DNA of 64,000 nt, taken from the NCBI GenBank assembly GCA_002398365.1, contig DGYK01000068.1:1-64000 (forward strand), given 5' to 3'. The position numbers and the translations under genes are program-made. The stretch is from Flammeovirgaceae bacterium UBA5008. Its GTDB lineage: Bacteria; Bacteroidota; Bacteroidia; Cytophagales; Cyclobacteriaceae. Within the stretch, counting starts at the first letter, position 1. Each line of letters opens with the position of its first letter. Below, piece after piece: positions 1 to 7,980 of the stretch. Below the pieces are notes generated by a model that was given only the letters and a program-made list of their open reading frames with translations, had not been told where the DNA came from and ran no database searches.

Positions 1-1337
1 AAGCGCAACAACATTTTAATGATCGGGTCGAAACGGGCATGGGCCACCTGAAACTCGTAGAGCTTGGTTTTGTCAGCTGTGAAATGTAAGCGGGAAGGAT
101 GATAAAAACTTTCGTTGAATTGCAGTAACCCTGCTTCCTCCAGTCGCTTGAGTGCAGGATAAACAGCAGATGGCTTGAATGAAAACTTTTTCGAAAATTG
201 CTCCATATCAAAATCATAGCTCTCGCCTTGGCCGGCATGTATCGCCACTTGAAAATGATTAGCAAGCGCTTGATAAATTTTTTTTAAATAGTCAAAGGTA
301 GGATAAGCTTGTTCTGCTTTTGTTTTCAGCGATTCAGCATCCGTAGGGTGAAAGAGAATCGTAGCATAAGCTTGCTTTCCATCACGCCCTGCCCTTCCAG
401 CCTCCTGATAATAGGATTCCAAATTCTCCGGCAAATCGAGATGAATTACGGTACGCACATCGGCTTTGTTAATGCCCATTCCAAAAGCGTTGGTTGCTAC
501 CATCACCCGAAATGTATTATTCAGCCATTCACGTTGCCGTGTCGTTCGCTCATCGAAATGCAAACCAGCATGATAAAAGGTGGCAGAAATCCGATTGCGT
601 TGCAAGAACTGCGCAATAGCTTGCGTGGATTTGCGGGAGCGAACATATACAATTGCAGAACCCGGCACTTTCGTGAGAATCTCCACCAACTTCTTTTCTT
701 TCACTTCGGTGTTGCGTACCACCAGCGAAAAATTCTTTCGAGCAAAGCTGACTTGAAAAACGGCTGCCTTTCGAAACTGCAGTTTCTCCATAATATCATT
801 GCGTACTTGCTGGGTGGCCGAGGCTGTCAATGCGATAAAAGGAACATCCTGCTTTACTTCACGGAGCTCTGCAATTTCCAAATAAGGCGGCCGAAAGTCA
901 TAACCCCATTGCGAGATACAATGCGCCTCATCAACCGCTATCAGGCACACTTTCATTTTTTCAAAACGCACGCGAAACAACTCTGTTTTCAATCGCTCCG
1001 GAGAAACATATAAAAACTTTTGCTGACCGTAAACACAGTTATCTAAAAGAATATCTATTTCACCATGACTTAGTCCGGAGTGAATAGCAATGGCAGGAAT
1101 ATCATTCTTTCGGAGTTGAGCAACCTGATCTTGCATAAGAGCGATCAGGGGCGTCACTACAATGCATAGACCATCCATCATCATCGTTGGCACCTGAAAG
1201 CAGATCGACTTGCCTCCACCGGTAGGTAGCACGGCTAACACGTCTTTGCCATCCACCACAGCCTGAATAATTTCATCTTGTGGTGAACGGAAGGAAGTGT
1301 ATCCCCAATATTTTTTTAAGACTTCAGTGGCGGTCAC
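1..1337 (-). CDS. recQ: ATP-dependent DNA helicase RecQ (C-terminus beyond left edge)
   Basis: Superfamily 2 3'-5' DNA helicase acting in recombination and repair. The first 445 residues are present. Walker A PTGGGKS lies at residues 38-44, the DEAH box at about 136-139 followed by CISQWG, and the motif VI region reads YYQEAGRAGRDGK. A winged-helix-like segment begins near the window edge, so zinc-binding and RQC parts are incomplete. The frame opens at a GTG (1335-1337); no upstream ATG fits, and the N-terminus starts directly with the helicase domain as in the short Bacteroidota RecQ type. The following gene on the same strand is separated by 90 bases. Function is secure; total length and presence of an HRDC domain cannot be seen. 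Confidence 0.93.
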   Translation of the reverse strand, partial: MTATEVLKKYWGYTSFRSPQDEIIQAVVDGKDVLAVLPTGGGKSICFQVPTMMMDGLCIVVTPLIALMQDQVAQLRKNDIPAIAIHSGLSHGEIDILLDNCVYGQQKFLYVSPERLKTELFRVRFEKMKVCLIAVDEAHCISQWGYDFRPPYLEIAELREVKQDVPFIALTASATQQVRNDIMEKLQFRKAAVFQVSFARKNFSLVVRNTEVKEKKLVEILTKVPGSAIVYVRSRKSTQAIAQFLQRNRISATFYHAGLHFDERTTRQREWLNNTFRVMVATNAFGMGINKADVRTVIHLDLPENLESYYQEAGRAGRDGKQAYATILFHPTDAESLKTKAEQAYPTFDYLKKIYQALANHFQVAIHAGQGESYDFDMEQFSKKFSFKPSAVYPALKRLEEAGLLQFNESFYHPSRLHFTADKTKLYEFQVAHARFDPIIKMLLR

Positions 1338-1427
1338 ACATCAAAAGTACATACTTCCCGCTATTCGTTGGGCGCTAGTTGATTTTTACTTTTAATGATA
1401 TCCGGATTAATGTAGCTCCATAAACTA

Positions 1428-2201
1428 CTACCATTTCCATTCCCGCTTTTCTAAAAATGCAGCAATCCCGTTTTTACAATCATCGGTGGCACGGGCATGA
1501 GCGTTCATAGTGGCTGCATAGTTAAGTGCATCAGGCAAACTCATAGACTGAACTTCACCTATCATTTGCTTGGTAATCTGCATGGATCGGCCGGAATTGG
1601 AAGTAATCAATTTCTGCGCAAAATCGTAAACCGTTTTTTCGAGTTCTTCCTTGGAAACCACGGTAGAAATCAATCCCATCTCTTTCGCAGCAGTGCCATT
1701 TAAAAGTTCACCAGTAAGAAGGAGTTGGCGTGCTTTCTGCTCTCCGATTTTGCGTATCAGAAAAACTAAAACCATGGCTGGTATAAATCCAATGCGCACT
1801 TCGGTATACCCAAATTTTGCTTCAGGTACGGAAAACGCAAAATCACAGACAGTAGCAAGTCCACATCCGCCAGCCAATGCATGGCCTTGCACTTGAGCGA
1901 TAACCACCTTCTTTAGCTGGTAAATCTGTAGGAACAACTCTTTCAGGTGGTGTGAGTCGGCCTTGTTTTCTTCGAAAGAAAAATGTTGCAGTTGTTGCAC
2001 ATACGCCAGATCGGCACCGGCACAAAACGCCTCACCATTCGCCTTCAAGACTACAATTTTAACTTCGTCATCTGCTTCTGCTTGAGCAAAAGTGGATTTT
2101 AATTCTGCCACCAACTCATGGCTCAATGCATTTCGTTTTTCAGGACGATTGAGGGTGATGTAGCCGATGCGATCTTTTTTGGAATAAAGGACTAAGCTCA
2201 T
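1428..2201 (-). CDS. Enoyl-CoA hydratase/isomerase (crotonase) family protein
   Basis: A 257-residue crotonase-fold enzyme, probably acting on an acyl-CoA in fatty-acid or branched-chain amino-acid breakdown in the cytoplasm. The CoA-binding/oxyanion segment AFCAGADL is at about 59-66 and the GGCGLATVCD segment at 111-120. Of the two glutamates of classical crotonase, the second is present (E134 in GYTEVRIG) but the first is glycine (G114). This is more typical of isomerases or methylglutaconyl-like relatives than of a standard hydratase, so the substrate is left open. The ATG overlaps the stop of comEC by four bases (ATGA), implying translational coupling, although the two functions are unrelated. 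Confidence 0.88.
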   Translation of the reverse strand: MSLVLYSKKDRIGYITLNRPEKRNALSHELVAELKSTFAQAEADDEVKIVVLKANGEAFCAGADLAYVQQLQHFSFEENKADSHHLKELFLQIYQLKKVVIAQVQGHALAGGCGLATVCDFAFSVPEAKFGYTEVRIGFIPAMVLVFLIRKIGEQKARQLLLTGELLNGTAAKEMGLISTVVSKEELEKTVYDFAQKLITSNSGRSMQITKQMIGEVQSMSLPDALNYAATMNAHARATDDCKNGIAAFLEKREWKW

Positions 2202-4273
2202 TTTGATTCAGTTAATGTGAAGGCACCTTGATGCAGCACCGAATGAATCGGTATCTGATTTTGCCTTGCAAACTTAATCAACTTGTTGCAATAGTTTCGC
2301 GTGTTGCTACCATCCAACACAATCATTCCTATCTGTTCTTTTCGGATATTTTTGTAATTCAACGCATTGTGACTCACCACTACATAATCGGCATTGGCTA
2401 TGCGTGGCACCGTGTCATTGGGACGGCAAATGTGTACAATCAAGCGTTGATTCCATAGAGTTACATACAGGCCTTTGGTTCGAAAGGATAAAACTGTGTC
2501 GGACTGAATTTGACGAACGCCATGAATCAATCGATTGGGTCGAATATGAAAACGAATTTTTTCGGTATCGGCCATCAATGCGGAGTCTGCCACAAAAAAT
2601 GTCTGCCGATCTGAAATAAAATCCATGGCCCTATGGCCATTCACGGCATAAACAATCCATTGCTCTTTACGGACTTTAAAATCGTAATGGATCCATTGCC
2701 CTGTGCTAAAAAGAACCCCGCACACTATTGCGCCATAAAGACTATACAAACTCTTCCATTCAAAAATCCAGAGTACACCTAAGCATACTCCCATCAATAG
2801 CCAGCACTGCAGGGTAGTAATGTACACATCGCTGATCAGGCTATACGGTAATTGCTCCGTAAGAAAAACAGTCTGATTGAGCAGATAGATAATTAATGAC
2901 AAAAGCTTGCCGATTAATACGGCCATTGCCGGAATAAAGGAGAGTCCAAGCAAAACGATACCCATCACCAATACGGCAGTAGAAAGCGGAATTACAAAAA
3001 GATTGGATACTAAAAAGTAAACCGGAAACTGATGGAAATATAAAAGCCCCAATGAAAAAGTTGCGATCTGGGCTGCCAGCGAAACGCACGTGATCTGCCA
3101 CACCCAATCGCCTACTCGTGTTTTAACATCCCATACACTGTAAATTGGGCGCTGCAGATAAACTATCCCCAGCACAGCCAGATAAGACAGTTGAAAGCCT
3201 ACAGACATGATCAGGTAAGGATTGTAAAGCAACAAAGCAAAGGCTGAGGCTGCCAACGTATTGTAAATATTCGTGCGCTGCGCAAAAGGGCGCGCCAATG
3301 CCACAAATGAAAACATGGTGACTGCCCGCAGCACAGAAGGTGTCAAGCCCGTAACAAATGCAAAGCCCCAAAGACAAATTAAACTCACACCAGCGATGAG
3401 CCACACGCTTCCGCGGAATTTTGAAAAGGGTTTCAAAAGAAAAAGCAACAACGCATAAATTATACCCACGTGCAATCCGGAAACGGCCAATACGTGCATG
3501 GCACCACTGGCTGCGTAGGCATTTAGCAACTCATCATCTACGTCATCCGTCACCCCTAACACGAGTGCAGACGCGATGGCTCTTGCCTGTGGATCTTGCA
3601 CATATCGATTGAGCTGCAAGGAAGCCCATGCTCGCAACTGATGGGAATAAAAAATAAACCCTTTGCGCTCGGCTGTTGAAATCCACTGTATCTGATTTTG
3701 TCGAACAAATTGTTGGTGGTAGATATTCTGAAAACTTAGAAAGCGCTGGTAGTCAAACTCCCCCGGATTAGTTGGCCCCCTTAGCCGTGCGGGTGCGCCT
3801 CGCACCAAAATCTGATCGCCATACTTCCATGAAAGCGGTATGGAATCTTTTGCAATGTAAAGCAACACTTTTCCTTCGGTCGCTTTCCATTTACTTGATT
3901 TGATAGCTTTGATGTCTGCTACTAATTTCCAGCTTTTGATTTTTTTTATCGGCACACTTCGAACCACAGCTAAATAATAATGAATCGAATCCGAAGAGTG
4001 CATAAAGTGTGCCGAGTGGTTCGCAGCTGTTCGTAAAGACACAAGTTGATAACCCAATAAACCAATTGCAAGTAATCCAATAAATCCGAGGGGAATAGCA
4101 AATTGTTGCTTTTGTTGAATAGCTGCTATTACAAAATACGCTAACAGCATCGCTGCGATGATCGCGGGAAGCAAGAAAGTAGGAAGCTGCCTTGGGAAGT
4201 AAATTGCGGCCAGGATACCGGCTATTAAAAAAGCGGTGATACGAACCATCGCGATGGGTGCCCAACGAAACAT
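2198..4273 (-). CDS. comEC: ComEC/Rec2 family DNA-uptake channel protein
   Basis: A 691-residue polytopic membrane protein. An N-terminal hydrophobic pair (about 10-75) is followed by a soluble DUF4131-like region (about 85-215), then the Competence domain (about 225-505) with the signature segment SGAMHVLAVSGLHVG, and about ten membrane helices in all. It is predicted to carry single-stranded DNA across the inner membrane during natural transformation. The C-terminal 170 residues replace the metallo-beta-lactamase-like domain seen in many ComEC proteins: no HxHxDH metal motif is visible, so only a degenerate or absent nuclease domain remains. It is first in a two-gene unit with the crotonase gene. 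The start is ATG at 4273; no other competence gene is in the window. Confidence 0.9.
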   Translation of the reverse strand: MFRWAPIAMVRITAFLIAGILAAIYFPRQLPTFLLPAIIAAMLLAYFVIAAIQQKQQFAIPLGFIGLLAIGLLGYQLVSLRTAANHSAHFMHSSDSIHYYLAVVRSVPIKKIKSWKLVADIKAIKSSKWKATEGKVLLYIAKDSIPLSWKYGDQILVRGAPARLRGPTNPGEFDYQRFLSFQNIYHQQFVRQNQIQWISTAERKGFIFYSHQLRAWASLQLNRYVQDPQARAIASALVLGVTDDVDDELLNAYAASGAMHVLAVSGLHVGIIYALLLFLLKPFSKFRGSVWLIAGVSLICLWGFAFVTGLTPSVLRAVTMFSFVALARPFAQRTNIYNTLAASAFALLLYNPYLIMSVGFQLSYLAVLGIVYLQRPIYSVWDVKTRVGDWVWQITCVSLAAQIATFSLGLLYFHQFPVYFLVSNLFVIPLSTAVLVMGIVLLGLSFIPAMAVLIGKLLSLIIYLLNQTVFLTEQLPYSLISDVYITTLQCWLLMGVCLGVLWIFEWKSLYSLYGAIVCGVLFSTGQWIHYDFKVRKEQWIVYAVNGHRAMDFISDRQTFFVADSALMADTEKIRFHIRPNRLIHGVRQIQSDTVLSFRTKGLYVTLWNQRLIVHICRPNDTVPRIANADYVVVSHNALNYKNIRKEQIGMIVLDGSNTRNYCNKLIKFARQNQIPIHSVLHQGAFTLTESK

Positions 4274-4561
4274 GACAAATAGATGTTAAAGTATTGTGGG
4301 GAGAATTGCGCGCGGGGAAAGGCGCAGAATAAATCTGCTATGAAGATAGAGATTTTAATTTATCAGGCGAAAATCATCTGGAGTGTGTGTGGATTTAGAG
4401 TGTGTTCGGTTTTAATGTTAGATCTTTCCACCGAACTTTGCCAGTGAATGAATTCTCCCTGATTATAAAACCGTTCATAGCTCTACTCGGGAGCAATTGA
4501 CGAAGGTGCTCAACTGATTCACCACATGCAATGGTTATCCTGAATCACTTATTCCACGAGT

Positions 4562-5308
4562 TTATATCGCTAAAAAGGCAAGATTATTGTGCCTTGCTTT
4601 AGTCGTGAGATCAATTACATCAAATCGTCTGACTTCTGTAAAGGAGCCCATATCGCTATCACTATTGATTAGAATTGCACCCACAAGAATTACATACTTA
4701 CAATTGTATTTGGTCTTATCAACTAATTCATTAATCCGTTTATCAGTGGCTTCATAAATAACTTCTGTCGCTTCAAACAAAGGGGTGCGGGCACTAAGAA
4801 TTCGATCTTTCTCGTTGAGAAGAATTTGTTCAATCGTGTTCATCTGATAATCTAACTCTGTAATGTTGCCGGCTGTAATCTGATTGTTAATTAACTTCCC
4901 TAATGCACCTTTTGCCGCCCCACAACAACCACTGTTTTTACTTTGTCCAAAGCGATGAATTTCACCAATGGTGCCGTCTTTCGTTATTCCAATATGAGGG
5001 CCATAATAAATGAACACCGCACCATCATCCGGAACATGGCTGGCAAATGCGCCCATACCTGTGAGCCCGGTAAATGGAAAGCCGTCTAAACCTCCCATCT
5101 TGAATGGTCCGAGGAATTCTTGTGTACGAGCCGGATATTGAATGCTGTTTACATCGTCACTGCAAATGCTGTCGGCTAGCATTACTTGTTTGGGTTCTAA
5201 ATCCAATTTCCCTTCTACAAAGTCGATGATTTTATTGACGCTGTCAATGGTGGTTATCGCCTTTGGGTACCAGGCGTGAATGATTTCTAATCTTTGTCGC
5301 TTCTTCAT
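4562..5308 (-). CDS. LCIB/C-type (theta-class) carbonic anhydrase homologue
   Basis: A 248-residue protein resembling the limiting-CO2-inducible B/C family, which folds like beta-carbonic anhydrase and interconverts CO2 and bicarbonate. Counted from the ATG at 5308, candidate zinc ligands and catalytic residues are C49 (SICSDD), D51/D52, H91 (FASHVPDDG), H105 (YYGPHIG) and C128/C129 (SGCCGAA). The family is known to use a Cys-His-Cys zinc site with an Asp-Arg pair; assigning individual ligands here is inference. The frame could extend to GTG or TTG codons 6-9 bases upstream, but the ATG is preferred. It lies 11 bases after the bestrophin stop on the same strand, so the two are almost certainly co-transcribed. 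No signal peptide is seen, so it should be cytoplasmic. Confidence 0.78.
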   Translation of the reverse strand: MKKRQRLEIIHAWYPKAITTIDSVNKIIDFVEGKLDLEPKQVMLADSICSDDVNSIQYPARTQEFLGPFKMGGLDGFPFTGLTGMGAFASHVPDDGAVFIYYGPHIGITKDGTIGEIHRFGQSKNSGCCGAAKGALGKLINNQITAGNITELDYQMNTIEQILLNEKDRILSARTPLFEATEVIYEATDKRINELVDKTKYNCKYVILVGAILINSDSDMGSFTEVRRFDVIDLTTKARHNNLAFLAI

Positions 5309-5319
5309 ATGCACCAAAT

Positions 5320-6327
5320 TTAAAGAATGATATTATTCTTGGGTTGTAAAGCAGGTGGCAAATCAGTTTCACCAAGCATTTCTCTTAAATCTATTTCGAT
5401 GGTTCTACTGATCTGAGAAATAGGAACATCGTTGGCGCTTCCTTCAAATGGATTTTCTGTGCTCTCTCCCACTTGCTCTAACGAAGTATAAACCCAAGAA
5501 ATGAGCACACTAAACGGAATAACGAGCCATACCATATTGCCATTCATTAAGCCTTCCATTCCGTCATTTAGTTCGTCAAATTCTTTGAGCATACCAAAAG
5601 GTAAAAGCAAACAAAACAACTTAATAAAAAATGAGTTGATAGTTGCAAATTGCCGAGGGTAAGGAAAATTTTTTATTCTTTCGCTTTTACCTTGTTGGTC
5701 GTAAAAATCTTTTATCATGCGTTGCATCTCTACAAATTGATAACTATCAATTTGTTTATTGTCAAAAAGTTCTTTGATGGTTTTCGATTGTAAACTCATC
5801 AATTGCGCTGCTCTATTTTTTGTACCAAGAATAAATTTTACTTCTTCGGAAGAAATATATTTTTCCAACTCTGTTTCTATGGTTGTTTCTTTCTCTGGAA
5901 CGCTGTAAAATTCTTTGTATTCGCTATTATAGGCTTTGTTCATTGTTTCCCACACTCGGCCATCCCTCATAGCATACCGAAGAGCAGTAAGCCAAGCAAA
6001 ATGCCGGTACACCAATAATTTTGTAATTTCTGAATTGTTTAAAAAATCTCTGCACATCGTTCCCCAACCTCTACTGCTATTGAGAATAGCTCCCCAAATT
6101 TGACGAGCCTCCCAGGTTCGGTTATAAGTCTGTGTGTTTTTGAAACCTACAATAAATGCGGTTGCTGTTCCCAACAATGCAACTACGGTCCAAGGTATTG
6201 CCAACCACTTCAAGCCAGCAATTTGATAGAGAACCACCGGAATGATTCCTATAATGAGTGTCTTGTAAATGTTTCTTCTCGTCCATAGAAGAAATTCTGA
6301 AAATTTATATGCTTTCCCTGAATGCAT
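5320..6327 (-). CDS. Bestrophin family ion channel
   Basis: A 335-residue bestrophin-like (RFP-TM, formerly UPF0187) channel of the inner membrane. Two hydrophobic helices lie at about 22-65, followed by the family signature GFKNTQTYNRTWEARQIWG. Two more hydrophobic segments lie at about 225-285, including the IPFSVLISW stretch, and the protein ends with the ENPFEGSANDVPISQI segment typical of the family. Known bestrophins form pentameric anion channels permeable to chloride and bicarbonate, though the Klebsiella homologue passes sodium, so selectivity cannot be read from sequence alone. The downstream carbonic anhydrase suggests bicarbonate as the physiological ion. The start ATG is clear; the upstream glycosyltransferase gene is 135 bases away with an inverted repeat between. 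Confidence 0.88.
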   Translation of the reverse strand: MHSGKAYKFSEFLLWTRRNIYKTLIIGIIPVVLYQIAGLKWLAIPWTVVALLGTATAFIVGFKNTQTYNRTWEARQIWGAILNSSRGWGTMCRDFLNNSEITKLLVYRHFAWLTALRYAMRDGRVWETMNKAYNSEYKEFYSVPEKETTIETELEKYISSEEVKFILGTKNRAAQLMSLQSKTIKELFDNKQIDSYQFVEMQRMIKDFYDQQGKSERIKNFPYPRQFATINSFFIKLFCLLLPFGMLKEFDELNDGMEGLMNGNMVWLVIPFSVLISWVYTSLEQVGESTENPFEGSANDVPISQISRTIEIDLREMLGETDLPPALQPKNNIIL

Positions 6328-6405
6328 TGGTTAGTGGTTTTTGAAATGAAGTCATTGATAAGAAGTCAGTATTGGTTTAAGTTTCATTTTTGTCAGTCTT
6401 GGGAC

Positions 6406-6437
6406 ACATGCGACTCCTGCTACACAGTCGCATGTGG
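6406..6437. repeat. Perfect 11-bp inverted repeat between glycosyltransferase and bestrophin genes
   Basis: Arms CACATGCGACT (6406-6416) and AGTCGCATGTG (6427-6437) are exact reverse complements around a 10-base spacer. In the minus-strand transcript this lies about 25 bases after the glycosyltransferase stop. No adjacent T-run follows on that strand, so it is not a textbook intrinsic terminator. It may be a Rho-type or processing hairpin, a dispersed repeat, or a regulator site for the bestrophin unit. Confidence 0.6.
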
Positions 6438-6462
6438 CGCACAATAAACAGGCTATTTTTTT

Positions 6463-7446
6463 CTATTGCGTCACCCCCTCCGCAATCTTCTTTACATCCT
6501 GTTGCTCCATGCATTTGAAGTGTCCCTTCGGGCATGTTTTCGTACCAAAATTAGAACAGGGCTGACAGGTTAGGTTGGGTACTACAAAATTTTTATAAAG
6601 AACTTCTTTCTGTTGCGTGCCGTAGTAAGGCTCTACATCCAACATAGGTGATGTGCCGCCCCAAATCGCCAGCACTCTTTTTTGCAATGCACAGGCAATG
6701 TACTGCATACCCGTGTCGTGCGAAATTACAAGCCGCGATTGTCGCAATAAATCCGCACTGGCAGGTAAATTGAACTTTCCACATGCGTTAAAAATCCGCA
6801 CGGTATCTACTGAAGCAATCTGCTCTCCTTCCTCCGCATCTTCTTTGCCACCCACTAAAATAATCGGTTGTTGTATTTCAAGACAAAGGGCTTTTAACTG
6901 ATGCACTGGTAGCTTCTTGGTAAAATACGAGGCGCCAATCACAATGGCCACGAAGCCCATCTGATGTGACTTAGGTAGTTGCTGCGGATCTACTTGATCT
7001 TTTTCAGGAATAAAATAATCCAACCCCAGCCCATCATCCTTCACGCCCAGTGGCAACACGGCATCCAAACATCGCTGGGTAATGTGTCGCCCTGGCATAC
7101 GGTCGATTCCAAACTTCGTCAATAAAAATTTCTCAACACTCAGCTTACGATAGCTCAGCGTTTTTACTCCCAACGTCCACCGAATGCGATACGAACGGAA
7201 ATTCTTATGTAAATCGATGATGTAGTCAAATTGTTCCAACTTCAGTTCCCCCATCAAGTGGGACAAATCACCAGCGAACGTATGAACTTTATCTATATAC
7301 GGATTGCTTTCCACAATGGAGGCAAACTGTTTCTTTATCAAAAAGTGAACCTCCGCACCAATCAGTTGTTTTTTCAATACCCGCATCACCGGTGTGGTCA
7401 GCACAATATCACCAATGGAAGAAAAACGAATCACTAAAATCTTCAT
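6463..7446 (-). CDS. Glycosyltransferase family 9 protein (heptosyltransferase-like)
   Basis: A 327-residue GT-B glycosyltransferase of the ADP-heptose:LPS heptosyltransferase family (GT9). The N-terminus MKILVIRFSSIGDIVLTTP is the family opening and forms the first beta-strand/loop. The C-terminal donor-binding half contains RLVISHDTGMQYIACAL and a WGGTSP segment corresponding to the usual GP(T/S) motif. A C-terminal cysteine-rich patch (CQPCSNFGTKTCPKGHFKC, about 296-314) is common in GT9 proteins. It probably adds a sugar to lipopolysaccharide core at the inner face of the cytoplasmic membrane. Acceptor and exact donor are unknown. No LPS genes flank it. Confidence 0.87.
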   Translation of the reverse strand: MKILVIRFSSIGDIVLTTPVMRVLKKQLIGAEVHFLIKKQFASIVESNPYIDKVHTFAGDLSHLMGELKLEQFDYIIDLHKNFRSYRIRWTLGVKTLSYRKLSVEKFLLTKFGIDRMPGRHITQRCLDAVLPLGVKDDGLGLDYFIPEKDQVDPQQLPKSHQMGFVAIVIGASYFTKKLPVHQLKALCLEIQQPIILVGGKEDAEEGEQIASVDTVRIFNACGKFNLPASADLLRQSRLVISHDTGMQYIACALQKRVLAIWGGTSPMLDVEPYYGTQQKEVLYKNFVVPNLTCQPCSNFGTKTCPKGHFKCMEQQDVKKIAEGVTQ

Positions 7447-7578
7447 AGAAGTTATCGGATATTGTGTATTGTGCGCCTTGTTAAATTGCTATGTACACCA
7501 TAACAAATGTAAACGGTATTTTGATGGATGGAAAATACCAAATCAATTTGCTACTTTAGAAATCTAATTGATAAACCA

Positions 7579-7980
7579 ATGAACTACTGGCTTGTAAAAT
7601 CAGAACCCGATGTGTATTCGTGGGAGGATTTAGTGAAAGATAAGAAAACCACCTGGGATGGTGTGCGTAATTTTCAGGCACGCAATAACCTGAAAGCCAT
7701 GAAGAAAGGCGATTTGGCATTCTTTTACTACTCTAATGAAGGGAAAGCTATTGTGGCGATGGTAGAAGTAAGCAAAGAAGCATTCCCCGACCCAAAAGAC
7801 GCGAATTGGGTAGCAGTGGAAATCAAGCCCAAAACTTTACTAAAAAACCCGGTTTCGTTGGCTACCATCAAAGCCGATAAAAAATTGGCTACCATGGCTC
7901 TGGTAACAAATTCACGCTTGTCGGTTCAGCCTGTAAAACCCGAAGAGTTTGACTATATTCTGGCATTATCTGAAAAATAA
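7579..7980 (+). CDS. EVE domain-containing protein
   Basis: A 133-residue protein consisting of a single EVE domain (PUA-like fold). MNYWLVKSEPDVYSWEDL at the N-terminus, then GVRNFQARNNL and GDLAFFYYSNEGK, match the family. EVE domains recognise modified bases in nucleic acids. The frame is open 51 bases further upstream, but the ATG at 7579 gives the conserved MNYWLVKSEP start. Its stop is directly followed by the ATG of the next gene (no spacer), so it leads an operon with two secreted proteins, a context that does not explain its role. Confidence 0.9.
   Translation: MNYWLVKSEPDVYSWEDLVKDKKTTWDGVRNFQARNNLKAMKKGDLAFFYYSNEGKAIVAMVEVSKEAFPDPKDANWVAVEIKPKTLLKNPVSLATIKADKKLATMALVTNSRLSVQPVKPEEFDYILALSEK

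Noticed and set aside
309..1013. A 234-codon open frame on the plus strand
   Set aside because: It lies antisense to the RecQ coding frame, which has all helicase motifs; the plus-strand translation has no family features.
4274..4561. Possible small gene or decayed gene between the LCIB-type gene and comEC
   Set aside because: 288 bases with no open frame of convincing composition and no recognisable RNA or repeat.
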